This document shows positions 24,830 to 33,087 of a stretch of 33,119 nucleotides of DNA, one piece after another (positions within the stretch are counted from its first letter, which is position 1; each line of letters starts with the position of its first letter). The translations under genes and the position numbers were made by a program. The DNA is taken from contig JBGPHT010000083.1 in NCBI GenBank assembly GCA_041484525.1, positions 1-33,119 on the forward strand. The letters are read 5' to 3'. The notes under the pieces are model-generated. The model did not search any database, was not told the origin of the DNA, and was given only the letters and a program-made list of their open reading frames with translations. The DNA is from JBGPHT01 sp041484525. Lineage in GTDB: Bacteria; Acidobacteriota; Terriglobia; Bryobacterales; Bryobacteraceae.

Positions 24830-27800
24830 TTACTGCACCGCCACGGTGACGCCGCCCTGCGCCGGCACCCCGCCCACGCTGATGGCGATGGGCACGTTGT
24901 TGCCGGACGGAGCCGTCGGCGGAATGACAAGGTTCACCTGCATGGCGCCGTTGACGAGGCCCGGCGAAGTGCCGTAATAGTTCACGACCGCGGAAATCCC
25001 GCCAATCGTGGCGGTCACAGGTAACAGTGGCTGACGCAAGCCTGTGGCTATAGCGCCGGTGAGGTTGCCTGGGACGACGCCCTCGCCCGTCATGAAGACC
25101 GAGACGACGTTGCCCTTCTGTTCCGGCGCGGTGGAGCTGTTAGTGGTGCGGCCGTCCTGGTTGAGGATGGCTCCGGGGCCGTTGCCCTGCTGGTTGATCG
25201 TGAAGATCGCGGGAGCCGTAGCGGTCACATTGTAGGTGACGGGATCGCCGGGCACGTCCTTGTAGTAGACACGAACCGTCGTGGTCGCCCGGCCAGCCAC
25301 TTGGTAGGGCACAATCACGTTGGTCTGCGTGGATGAAGCGTACAGGATCGGCGCAGGTACATTGTCGAACATCACCTGCGTGTCGCCAATTTTGTTGTCC
25401 ACGACGCCATTCGTGACTGTACCCAAAGCAGGAGTACTCGGACCGATGCCAGTTCCGCCGATCGCAACGATCTCACCGGGCGAAATGGCGCCAGCGATAC
25501 CGCTGGCCGCGTTCTGCAGTACGGTGAGTTTAGGCGGTGGCACCACTTGTACCGCAAGGTTGACCGTGATGATCGCGGGCTGGGCCGCGGCGGGCGAACT
25601 TACCGTGATGGTTCCGGTTAGATTGCCGGCGGTCGTGAGACCCGCCGGATTCACCGTGATCGAAAGCGATCCCGGCACATTGCCGGTGGCGGGTGCGACC
25701 TGCAGCCAAGTGGCACTGGAAGACACCTGGGTGGAGTACGTCGTATTGGCCGACGCCGAGATCTGGACGGTCTGGCTTGCCGGAGCCGGCTGACCGACAA
25801 AGTAGGTGAAGTTGACGGTCACAGGCGTGACCGTCAAGGTCTGCGAGGCTACCACATTGAGCGTGACCGGAATCGTGATGGGACTTCCAGTGGAGCCCGC
25901 CGAAGTGACGGTCACATTACCCTTGTAACTGCCGACGGGCAGCGCTCCCGCATCTACCGAGACCGAGACAGTAGCCGGCGTGGATGAACCCGATACCGTC
26001 GGCGTCTTCAGCCACGTGCCGTTGTTGTCGGCAGCCGCAAGAACCGTGAAGGAGAGCGCGCTGGGGCTGCCGGAAACCGTGATGGTCTGGGCCGCCGGTG
26101 CGGCGCCGCCCACGGCCTGCGTGAACGTGAGCGCGGCCTTATCGGCGGAGATGGTTCCCGGAGTCACCGTAAGCGTGACATTGACTACCGCCGGACTGCC
26201 GCTCGTGAACGCAGTTGTGGAGACGATGGTGACGGACCCGGTGTACGTCCCGGCACTCAGTCTCGAACCATCCGCGTTTACCGTGATGGTGCCGGGCGTA
26301 GCCCCTGGCGAACTCGCCTGGGTTACGGAGAGCCAGCTTACGGTACCGGGATTAGCTGCGACCGCGGTGTAGGTGAGTTGTGTCCCGCCGCTCGTACCGC
26401 TGCTCGTAACGGTTATCGTCTGCGCCGCAGGGGCCGCTCCGTTCGCTGGCTGTGTGAATGACAGGCTGGAGGCGCTAAGCGTCATCGTGGCCGAGTTCAG
26501 ATGCAGCGAGATTGGGATGTTGATCGGGCTGTCCGCCACGGCGACGCCGCTCAGGTCCGTAGCCGTGATCCGGAGAGTACCTTGGTAGGAACCGGCGATC
26601 AGACCCGCGGGGTTGGCTGAGAGGGTCACCGTGCTGGTTGCCCCTGCCGCCGTGTTGACGACTCCTTGCGGAGACACCAAAAGCCAGTCGACGACGCCAG
26701 TCGGCGGTATAAAGGCGGCGGAATACTTCAGTTGTTCGGCCGCGGCCAGACTCGTGCTCGATACGCTGATGGTACAGAACAACGGATTCGGACCCTGGCA
26801 ATTCTGTCCCTGGGCGGAATTCGCGCCCTGCTGCGCCGTGAACGCGACCGCAGTAGGAGTCACCACCAGCAGCGGCGTACTGCTCACGTAAAGAGTAACC
26901 GGAATCACAAGCGGGCTGTTGGGAGTGGCGGCGGTGGTGGCAGGATTGACACCTGCGATCGAGATGCTTCCGGTGCATTGCGTGCCTGCCGCGATTCCGG
27001 CGGGATTGACCGAGGCGGTAAAGCTGCCATTGGTGGTACTGGTGGTGTTTTCGTTGAGTGTCAGCCAAGTAGTTCCGGTGCAGGCAGCTTGGCTGGGGGT
27101 CGCAACATACGATAGCGGCGTGCCTGTGGAACTGGTCACTTGAATTCGCTGAGCCGGCGTGTTCTGCCCGGTTTGAGCAGCGAAGATCATGGGGCAGGGT
27201 TGCGTGAGTGTGGAACAGCCGTTGGCAGTAGCCACGATGATCGGGTCATTCATAACCGTCAAGGTCACCGGAATCGTCAGCGGTCCGTTCGCCGCGCCGT
27301 TTCCCGAGACCGTGATCAAGCTGTTGTACTTTCCAGGCGCGAAGCCGGAGGGCGTGACGGAAACGGCGAAGTTCGTCCCGGTAATCCCAGTGGTGGGAGC
27401 GCTGAGCCAGGGAGCCCCGCTGGCGACCGCGATCGTCAGTGGTATCTGGCCTGTTGTCGCATCCGGGGCGGCATTGGTACTCGTAATTTTCACGTTTTGC
27501 GGGCCTGGCGCATTCGCCCCAAACTGATAGGTGAAGGTCAGCGGCCCGCTAGGAGCATTCAGCAGCGGACTAATGGATACCACCAGCTTCACACTGACCG
27601 TTTGAGTGGACGGGACGCCGGAGGTCAGCACGCTGAAGGTACCGTTCCAGCCGCTGGGTTTTTCATTCAGACCCGTTGGGTCGACGTTCACTGTGATGAC
27701 GCAGGGTGTGGATGCGGAGAACGATGTAGGCGACACCGACACCGTAAGCCAATTCCTGCCGGTGTTAGTCGGGTCCACTATTGGATTGCCTGCAAAGCAT

Positions 27801-28630
27801 GTCACCGGGTTAGTGGAAGGGGAAGTAGTGGTGAGTTGCAATGTCTGCTGCGTCTGGTTGTTGGCGCCGCTGATCTGTGAGTTGAATACCAGCGCGGTGC
27901 TGCTGAACGTGACCGGGGGAGTCGGGAGTACGGCCAGCGTCACGGGAACATTGATCTGGGGGATCGAACCAGCAGGTGCAGGTGTGATCGTGATGGTACC
28001 GTTATAGGTTCCGGCAGCGAGACCGCTGATGACGCTGGCGTTGGGGAGGACTGTGAGCGTACCGGGAGAGAGTCCTGAGACGGTCGGAGAAGCCCCGTTC
28101 GGGGCGGAAAGCTGCAACCATGCCCCGCCGGATGAGGTGCTTGCGAGCGCGCTGTAACTCGCGCTTCCGGACAGCGTGATGGTTTGCGCTAACGGGATGC
28201 TGCCTGCAATCTGATACTGAAATTGCACGGACTGCTGGCTGAGCCCGATTGTGGTCACCGCAAATGAGACCTGTACCACGACCGTCGACCAAATTGCGCC
28301 GAAGCCCGTGATTGCGATTGAGCCGGAGTAGTTTCCAGCGTTCAAGTTGGTGGGATCGGCCGAGACAGTAACTGCAGCCGGCGTGCCTCCGGTTAGGTTG
28401 GGCAAGCCGTTCACCTTCAGCCAGGCGGGCGTCGACGACGCCACGGCGGACCACGGAATCTGTGTCGTAGCACTCGAACTCGTGATGTTCAGCGTCTGCG
28501 ACACGGGCAACGCGTTAACCTGAGCGGCGAAGCTCAGCGATGACTTGTCGACAGCGATACTCTGGGCGTTCAGGTTCAGGGCCACGAGCAGAATGAAACA
28601 TAAGCCAAAAATGGGAAAAAGTCGTTTCAA
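24830..28630 (-). CDS. Giant secreted BACON-type repeat protein with Solibacter C-terminal domain
   Basis: The 1266-residue protein begins with a signal peptide (MKRLFPIFGLCFILLVALNLNAQS). It continues as about nine beta-sandwich repeats of 95-125 residues. Each opens like 'L.F....G...P.AQTI.VTSS', has W.. in mid-repeat and closes 'G.Y.G.I.I....'; examples are SSLSFTQPANGAAPAAQTIT and AALTFTQAVGGAAPAAQTIT in two neighbours. These match BACON-type modules linked with glycan or mucin binding. The last 230 residues (ISPGEIVAIGGTGIGP, NVIVPYQVAGR, VSVFMTGEGVVPG, GAMQVNLVIPP) form a distinct domain known from Solibacter proteins, possibly for surface anchoring. Composition is very rich in Thr, Ser, Ala and Gly with few Lys; Cys are few. 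An adhesin or polysaccharide-binding role is inferred. Confidence 0.88.
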   Translation of the reverse strand: MKRLFPIFGLCFILLVALNLNAQSIAVDKSSLSFAAQVNALPVSQTLNITSSSATTQIPWSAVASSTPAWLKVNGLPNLTGGTPAAVTVSADPTNLNAGNYSGSIAITGFGAIWSTVVVQVSFAVTTIGLSQQSVQFQYQIAGSIPLAQTITLSGSASYSALASTSSGGAWLQLSAPNGASPTVSGLSPGTLTVLPNASVISGLAAGTYNGTITITPAPAGSIPQINVPVTLAVLPTPPVTFSSTALVFNSQISGANNQTQQTLQLTTTSPSTNPVTCFAGNPIVDPTNTGRNWLTVSVSPTSFSASTPCVITVNVDPTGLNEKPSGWNGTFSVLTSGVPSTQTVSVKLVVSISPLLNAPSGPLTFTYQFGANAPGPQNVKITSTNAAPDATTGQIPLTIAVASGAPWLSAPTTGITGTNFAVSVTPSGFAPGKYNSLITVSGNGAANGPLTIPVTLTVMNDPIIVATANGCSTLTQPCPMIFAAQTGQNTPAQRIQVTSSTGTPLSYVATPSQAACTGTTWLTLNENTTSTTNGSFTASVNPAGIAAGTQCTGSISIAGVNPATTAATPNSPLVIPVTLYVSSTPLLVVTPTAVAFTAQQGANSAQGQNCQGPNPLFCTISVSSTSLAAAEQLKYSAAFIPPTGVVDWLLVSPQGVVNTAAGATSTVTLSANPAGLIAGSYQGTLRITATDLSGVAVADSPINIPISLHLNSATMTLSASSLSFTQPANGAAPAAQTITVTSSGTSGGTQLTYTAVAANPGTVSWLSVTQASSPGATPGTITVNADGSRLSAGTYTGSVTIVSTTAFTSGSPAVVNVTLTVTPGTISADKAALTFTQAVGGAAPAAQTITVSGSPSALSFTVLAAADNNGTWLKTPTVSGSSTPATVSVSVDAGALPVGSYKGNVTVTSAGSTGSPITIPVTLNVVASQTLTVTPVTVNFTYFVGQPAPASQTVQISASANTTYSTQVSSSATWLQVAPATGNVPGSLSITVNPAGLTTAGNLTGTITVSSPAAAQPAIITVNLAVQVVPPPKLTVLQNAASGIAGAISPGEIVAIGGTGIGPSTPALGTVTNGVVDNKIGDTQVMFDNVPAPILYASSTQTNVIVPYQVAGRATTTVRVYYKDVPGDPVTYNVTATAPAIFTINQQGNGPGAILNQDGRTTNSSTAPEQKGNVVSVFMTGEGVVPGNLTGAIATGLRQPLLPVTATIGGISAVVNYYGTSPGLVNGAMQVNLVIPPTAPSGNNVPIAISVGGVPAQGGVTVAVQ

Positions 28631-28845
28631 GACAAGCCTCCAGCGGTGGGCAATCCCGGACGGGTGAGACAGCCGTAAGTCAAGACAGCAAGCACGCCTC
28701 GTGCCACACGTTTTTACTTTAAAACATTTTTACCCGAATTTGTTTTATATTCAAGAGTTACCTCAACTTAGGCAGAACCTCCGCGCGGGACAGTAAATCT
28801 TCCACTGGTCTGTCCCGCCACATCCCTGTGTCGATTCCTGCGTAG
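28631..28845 (-). promoter_or_regulatory. AT-rich upstream region of the repeat protein gene
   Basis: This 215-base gap is the promoter zone of the giant repeat gene. Bases 28707-28760 are strikingly AT-rich in a GC-rich genome and contain a direct repeat TTTTTAC at 28711-28717 and 28727-28733, spaced by 16 bases. On the minus strand TTGAAT and TAAAAA with about 16 bases between form a weak promoter candidate. GGAGG lies upstream of the ATG. Confidence 0.45.
28785..28818 (-). terminator. Hairpin after nadD
   Basis: GCGGGACAG (28785-28793) pairs perfectly with CTGTCCCGC (28810-28818) around a 16-base loop, 28 bases after the nadD stop. There is no T-run on the minus strand, so it may be a weak terminator or an RNA 3'-end stabiliser. 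Confidence 0.45.
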
Positions 28846-29412
28846 TCAGTTGTAGAGACGATGCTGGAGTATGTACGGAATCACACCTTCCGGTATGTCC
28901 GCGGGACTTTCCCCGGCGGCCAACGCCCGGCGGATTTCGGAGGAGGAGACCGGAAGATCGATTGCATCGATCGCATCGAACGCCACGCCGTCCGGCGCCG
29001 AATAGGAGTGCCCTGGACGGCTCACCACCAGAAAATGCACTTTCTGCACGACCTCCTGCCATCGCCGCCAGGTCTGGATTTCGGCGAAGGCATCGGCTCC
29101 GATGATGAAGAAGAGTTCATCCTCCGGAGAGAGACGGGCGCGCACGCGATCGATGGTGTCGATCGAGTAACTGCGCGCCGTCCCCTCTTCCAGGCGGGAC
29201 ACCTCGAAGCGCGCATCGGGTGCGCATGCCAACTCCGCCATGCGCACCCGATGATGGTACGGCGCGTGGGTGACGCCACCCTTATGGGGCGGCGCGGCGG
29301 CGGGCACGAAGAGCACCCTATCCAGCCCGAACCGGTTGGCCGCCACGCGCGCGATCGCCAGATGCGCGTTATGAATCGGGTCGAAGGTGCCGCCGAAAAT
29401 CGCCAGTCTCAC
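28846..29412 (-). CDS. nadD: Nicotinate-nucleotide adenylyltransferase
   Basis: The 188-residue enzyme adenylates nicotinate mononucleotide in NAD synthesis. The nucleotidyl-transferase signature GGTFDPIHNAH lies at residues 7-17, with LFVPAAAPPHKGG soon after, FFIIGADAFAEIQTWRRW in the middle and SSSEIRRALAAG (the second ATP-binding motif) near the end. Length is typical of bacterial NadD. The start is GTG at 29412, sharing one base with the TAG of the cyclophilin gene (TAGTG), so coupled translation is likely. Confidence 0.94.
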   Translation of the reverse strand: MRLAIFGGTFDPIHNAHLAIARVAANRFGLDRVLFVPAAAPPHKGGVTHAPYHHRVRMAELACAPDARFEVSRLEEGTARSYSIDTIDRVRARLSPEDELFFIIGADAFAEIQTWRRWQEVVQKVHFLVVSRPGHSYSAPDGVAFDAIDAIDLPVSSSEIRRALAAGESPADIPEGVIPYILQHRLYN

Positions 29413-29900
29413 TACTTGCGTTCGATCTTCACCGAATTCACTCGAACCTCTTTCACCGGCCGGTCCTGGCCGCCGCGCGGCACCCCGGAAATCTTCTTCA
29501 CCACCTCGTAGCCTTCGCTCACTTCGCCGAAGATGGTGTGTTTGTTATCCAGCCATGACGTGGCCGCGACGGTGATGAAGAACTGGCTGCCGTTGGTGTT
29601 GGGGCCGGCGTTGGCCATGGATAGAATGCCGGGCTTGGTGTGCTTCAGGTCTTTGTGGAACTCGTCGGCGAACTTGTAGCCGGGCCCGCCGCGGCCGGTG
29701 CCTTCGGGGTCGCCGCCCTGGACCATGAAATCGGGGATCACGCGGTGAAAGATGGTGCCGTCGTAGAAGGGCTTCCCGGTCTTCGTGCCCTCGGCCAGAC
29801 TGACAAAGTTCTCCACGGTTTTCGGCGCCTGCTGGGCGAAAAGCTTGATCTTGAATTTCCCCTCGGTTGTGTCGAATGCTGCGTAGATTTCGTTAGGCAT
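29412..29900 (-). CDS. Cyclophilin-type peptidyl-prolyl isomerase
   Basis: The 162-residue protein should speed cis-trans isomerisation of prolyl bonds. It is a compact single-domain cyclophilin with no signal peptide, hence cytoplasmic. Active-site motifs are clear: FHRVIPDFMVQGGDP (with the catalytic Arg), NTNGSQFFIT, and LDNKHTIFGEV. Start: ATG at 29900 is taken; a GTG one codon upstream is equally possible and neither has a strong ribosome site. It ends on the first base of nadD, forming a two-gene operon. Confidence 0.94.
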   Translation of the reverse strand: MPNEIYAAFDTTEGKFKIKLFAQQAPKTVENFVSLAEGTKTGKPFYDGTIFHRVIPDFMVQGGDPEGTGRGGPGYKFADEFHKDLKHTKPGILSMANAGPNTNGSQFFITVAATSWLDNKHTIFGEVSEGYEVVKKISGVPRGGQDRPVKEVRVNSVKIERK

Positions 29901-29942
29901 CACTGCGATTGTAACAGCGGCGCCATGTTACGATGAGGGCTG

Positions 29943-30164
29943 ATGCACTCGGAAACGCCGCTCCCGCTTACGGCTGCGGAGCATCGGGAGTTGGGGAGCG
30001 AGATTCGCGCGGCTGCCGGGCGCCTCCAAGAGCTTTGTCATCTGGTGGTCAACGTCTACGGGCCGAATAACCGTGCTGGGTTCAGTTTCATCAAAGCCAT
30101 GGAAGCGCTCGATAAACTGGAGACGGATCTGCGCGCCCAGTCCGAAGCCGACCAGGTGCGCTGA
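29943..30164 (+). CDS. Small protein of unknown function
   Basis: This 73-residue protein is divergent from the cyclophilin and convergent with the M2 peptidase. It has GAGGG just before the ATG. The sequence is polar and helical (LTAAEHRELGSEIRAAAGRL, SFIKAMEALDKLETDL) with one Cys and no membrane segment. I recognise no domain. The frame, ribosome site and tight fit between neighbours, three bases from the end of the next gene, support a real gene. Two helices could form a hairpin or a dimer. Confidence 0.6.
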   Translation: MHSETPLPLTAAEHRELGSEIRAAAGRLQELCHLVVNVYGPNNRAGFSFIKAMEALDKLETDLRAQSEADQVR

Positions 30165-30167
30165 CCT

Positions 30168-31958
30168 CTACCATCCCACCGGCTTCCCCTGGTTCTGTTC
30201 GTCCAGCCACTTTTGCAGCGGCGCGAAATAATCGCGAATAGCGGACGCGTCCATCTGGCGCGTACCGGCGATTTTCTCCAGCGCGTCCTGCCAGGGCCGG
30301 CTCTGTCCCATCTCGAGCATGGCGTTCAGACGCGCGCCGGCTTCCTTGTTGCCGTAGATCGAGCAGCGATTGAGCGGTCCGGTGCAGCCCGCGGCTTGGG
30401 ACAGAGCGCGGTGAAACTGGAACTGCAGGATGTCCGCCAGGAAGTAGCGCATGTACGGCACGTTGGCCGCCACGTGATATTTCGCGGCCGGGTCGAAATC
30501 CCCTTCGCTGCGCCCAGCCGGCGGCGCGATGCCCTGGTATTTCTGGCGCAGCTCCCACCACGTCCGGTTGTACTGTTCCGGCAGGATTTCGCCCGAGAAT
30601 ACTTTCCAGCGCCATTGATCGATCACCAGCCCGAACGGCAGGAACGCGATTTTCTCGAGCGCTTTGTGGAGCAGCAGGCCGATGTCCTTCGAAGGATCGG
30701 GAACCTTATCCAGCAGGCCGAGCTTGACCAGATACTCGGGCGTAATCGAGAGCGCGATCGTGTCGCCCACTGCCTCGTGAAAACCGTCGTTGGCGCTGTC
30801 GCGGAACATGGGCGGCAGCTTGTTGTAAGCGCGCTGGTAGAAGTTGTGGCCGAGTTCGTGGTGCACCGTCAGGAAATCCTCGCCCGTGACCTGGATGCAC
30901 ATCTTGAGCCGCAGATCGTCGGCGTAATCGACGTCCCAGGCGCTGGCGTGGCACACCACATCGCGGTCGGCGGGCTTCACGAAGAGAGAGCGCTCCCAGA
31001 ACGTCTGCGGCAGGGGCGCGAACCCCAGCGACGTGAAGAATCCCTCGCCGTATTTCACCATCTGTTTCCAATCCGCTTTGTGCCGCTTGAGCAGGGCGGT
31101 GACGTCGTACCCGGGGTCGGCATTGGGCGGCTGCACCAGCGGGTAGATGTTGTCCCATTCCTGCGCCCACATGTTGCCCAGCAGGTTCGCCGGGATAGGG
31201 CCGTTGGCCGGGACGAGTTCGCCGTACTTGGCGCGCAGCTTCGAACGCACATAGGCGTGGAGCGAGAGGTAGAGCGGCCGCACCTGGCCCCAGATGCGGT
31301 CGAGTTCCTTGGCGAATTCATCGGGCGGCATGTCGTATTTGGAACGCCACATGGCGCCGTTGTCCTTGAAGCCGAGCTCCTTCGCGCCTTTGTTCGCCAG
31401 TTCCACGTAGCGGACGAAATCCTTGCGGATGGGCCGTGCGATGGCGTGCCACCCAGTCCAGGCCTCAAGCAGGGCCTTCGGATCGCGGCTCTCCGCCAGC
31501 GTCTTGCTGAGCGCCTCCAGATCCTTGCAGCTCTCTGCGCCCGAAGGACAATACTTGCCCTTCCCGTATGTGCCCTCCATGCCGGCGACAATCCGCGTCA
31601 GTTCCTCGCTCTCCTTAGGGTCGGCAGGCGTGGCGATGGTGAGCGACAGTTTCAGCAGCTTAAACTTGCGCGCAGTGACGGGGTCGAGATCGAGACCATC
31701 GAAGCGCGTGGACTGCTTGGCGTAGTCCACGGTGAGGTTGATGGCGCGCTCGTCGAGCTTAGCCGAAACGATTTCGGTGTCATCGGTGATGTAGGTCGAC
31801 TTGATCCAGTCGGCGCGGCTGGCATCGATACCCAGCGCCAGCATCTTTTGCTCGGCCTCGTCGATGAAGCTGCGGGCATCGTTCGAATTGGTGTTCTGGC
31901 GTCGGGCACAGGAGGCCAGGAAAAAGAGGGAGAGCACGGTAAAGGCGCGAATTCTCAT
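30168..31958 (-). CDS. M2 family zinc peptidase lipoprotein (ACE-like)
   Basis: The start at 31958 gives a lipoprotein signal (MRIRAFTVLSLFFLASC) with lipobox LASC, so the enzyme is probably membrane-anchored outside the cytoplasm. The 596-residue length and order match M2 dipeptidyl carboxypeptidases. The zinc site HHELGHNFYQRAY (about residues 367-379) is followed by GFHEAVGDTIALS, which supplies the third ligand about 24 residues on. CHASAWDVDYADDLRLKMCI upstream contains a Cys pair often disulfide-linked in the family, and FQFHRALSQAAGC lies near the C-terminus. It would trim dipeptides from peptide C-termini. Upstream spacing to tRNA-Asp (divergent) is 230 bases, with no strong ribosome site. 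Confidence 0.92.
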   Translation of the reverse strand: MRIRAFTVLSLFFLASCARRQNTNSNDARSFIDEAEQKMLALGIDASRADWIKSTYITDDTEIVSAKLDERAINLTVDYAKQSTRFDGLDLDPVTARKFKLLKLSLTIATPADPKESEELTRIVAGMEGTYGKGKYCPSGAESCKDLEALSKTLAESRDPKALLEAWTGWHAIARPIRKDFVRYVELANKGAKELGFKDNGAMWRSKYDMPPDEFAKELDRIWGQVRPLYLSLHAYVRSKLRAKYGELVPANGPIPANLLGNMWAQEWDNIYPLVQPPNADPGYDVTALLKRHKADWKQMVKYGEGFFTSLGFAPLPQTFWERSLFVKPADRDVVCHASAWDVDYADDLRLKMCIQVTGEDFLTVHHELGHNFYQRAYNKLPPMFRDSANDGFHEAVGDTIALSITPEYLVKLGLLDKVPDPSKDIGLLLHKALEKIAFLPFGLVIDQWRWKVFSGEILPEQYNRTWWELRQKYQGIAPPAGRSEGDFDPAAKYHVAANVPYMRYFLADILQFQFHRALSQAAGCTGPLNRCSIYGNKEAGARLNAMLEMGQSRPWQDALEKIAGTRQMDASAIRDYFAPLQKWLDEQNQGKPVGW

Positions 31959-32136
31959 AAAGGCACCGGGATTGAATATGGTACCTCGGAAGGATTCGTG
32001 CAGCGGATCCGGTGCCATCTACCCTGGTAGGTCCGGCCGCCGCGCCATCCGCAACGGGTCCGCCGGATTCTGGCGAGCGAGAGGCCGGACTGCGGCGGCG
32101 TATTCCCGTGATGTCCGAAATGCGGACAGCCGAGTT

Positions 32137-32166
32137 TTGCGGAAGGCGCCGACCGCATGCTACGAT
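32137..32166 (+). promoter_or_regulatory. Promoter of tRNA-Asp
   Basis: TTGCGG at 32137-32142 and TACGAT at 32161-32166 are separated by 18 bases and place the transcript start about 15 bases before the tRNA. A six-base inverted repeat TGTCCG/CGGACA (32112-32128) lies just upstream and might be a regulatory site. Confidence 0.5.
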
Positions 32167-32188
32167 TAGATTACTCACGTGACATTGC

Positions 32189-32265
<77 letters not shown>

Positions 32266-32470
32266 TTCTTCCCAAGCAGGCCGAGCTCAGTTCTTCGCCG
32301 TAGCACCGATGGCGCGAATTCTGTGGAGAGCATTTCTGTGGCTGCACACAAGCACCGCGCCGGCTCAGCGCGCGAGCCTCTCGACAAAGTCGCCGTTGCT
32401 ACGGTCCGGCAGTCGTTCGAACTGCCCAGCCTAGGCGGCTTGCCAACCCGAAACCAGCACCGTGCGGGAT

Positions 32471-32677
32471 TTAGGGATCGCAGACGGGTGCGCCACCCAG
32501 CCCGGGACCATGCCTCCGTGCCGTAGCGCGCTCTGTGATCGCGCGTCTGATCATCACCGCTGCAATTTCACTGGCGGCTTCCGAGGGCAGCGCTTCGAGC
32601 CGCTCCCTTCGCTCGACAATGTCATTCCCCCGCCCCATGGATTCGAACGTGTAAGCATCCCACCGAGAGGATTCCAT
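32471..32677 (-). CDS. Possible small gene or gene remnant, unknown
   Basis: This 68-residue minus-strand frame starts MESSRWDAYTFESMGRG and reads DIVERRERLEALPSEAASEI, a natural-looking helical, charged sequence; GGAAA precedes the ATG. The last third (RATARRHGPGLGGAPVCDP) looks less protein-like. Further along the same strand another frame reads FERLPDRSNGDFVERLAR before a stop. A decayed longer gene is possible. I recognise no family. Confidence 0.3.
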   Translation of the reverse strand: MESSRWDAYTFESMGRGNDIVERRERLEALPSEAASEIAAVMIRRAITERATARRHGPGLGGAPVCDP

Positions 32678-32736
32678 AGTGTTTCCAACCTGTTCCCCAT
32701 GATGTGTTTAGCCAGCATCAGTTCAAAGACCTATGG

Positions 32737-32785
32737 GTACCGAGTAGGGTACCTGACCCCGTATGGGACCCTACTGGTACTTTTT
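32737..32785 (+). terminator. Bulged hairpin followed by a T-run
   Basis: GTACC plus AGTAGGGT (32737-32750, with one extra G between them) pairs with ACCCTACT plus GGTAC (32768-32780): 13 pairs, one bulge, a 17-base loop, then TTTTT (32781-32785). This fits a rho-independent terminator for something transcribed from the left; no gene is apparent there on this strand. Confidence 0.5.
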
Positions 32786-32833
32786 GTCGCCGGCAGGACT
32801 GTACCATCGTTCGAATTTGGTGCATATTGGCAC

Positions 32834-32943
32834 TGCGGCCCGGGATGCTCGCGAAACAACTTCCGGCTCTCCCGGAAGGCGGGCCGCACCATTCCTCAAG
32901 ACGGCGCCGGGGTTTTCCGTGTCAGCCCCGGCGCTTTTTTTTT
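32834..32943 (+). ncRNA. Candidate structured RNA ending in a strong terminator
   Basis: An outer nine-base stem, TGCGGCCCG (32834-32842) with CGGGCCGCA (32880-32888), encloses a 17-base left strand and an inner seven-base hairpin CTTCCGG/CCGGAAG (32860-32866/32872-32878). After 15 bases comes the terminator GCGCCGGGG (32904-32912) with CCCCGGCGC (32926-32934) and nine T. This is the layout of a small RNA or a riboswitch-like leader. It matches no family I can name, and no convincing promoter was found. The pairing is direct observation; existence of a transcript is inference. Confidence 0.5.
32904..32943 (+). terminator. Very strong rho-independent terminator
   Basis: A perfect nine-base GC stem with a 13-base loop is followed by nine consecutive T (32935-32943), the longest such tail I noticed in the window. 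No protein gene ends just before it, so it probably terminates an RNA transcript. Confidence 0.85.
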
Positions 32944-33087
32944 GATAGCATCGCCGATGCGCCATCGGCCGCAAGATACCGGGCGCACGACAGGAAAGTG
33001 ACAAAAGATCAAGCGGCCCTACGGAGTTGTGACCTCGGCTCGCAGAAGTCCTGAAAACGACCGCTGAGCTGGGAGCAACGGAGAGCG

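Larger units (their letters stand above)
32266..33087. other. Long gene-poor region after tRNA-Asp
   Basis: These 822 bases have no convincing protein gene. Several reading frames are open but overlap each other and run through clear RNA hairpins, so I read them as chance. The stretch contains a hairpin with T-run (32737-32785), a nested RNA-like structure (32834-32888), a very strong terminator (32904-32943) and a short hairpin GCCGATG/CATCGGC (32953-32969). A weak minus-strand frame at 32471-32677 is listed separately. Confidence 0.55.

Noticed and set aside
24830..28630. Repeats in this block as a CRISPR array or satellite
   Set aside because: The periodicity is protein-level (95-125 residues) with diverged DNA, not short identical repeats with spacers.
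30213..32030. A 605-codon plus-strand open frame
   Set aside because: It lies opposite the M2 peptidase, has no recognisable domain and is rich in Arg, His and Val as expected from the reverse of a GC-rich gene.
32462..33001. A 179-codon plus-strand frame after tRNA-Asp
   Set aside because: It runs straight through two RNA hairpins and a nine-T terminator and is low in protein-like features.
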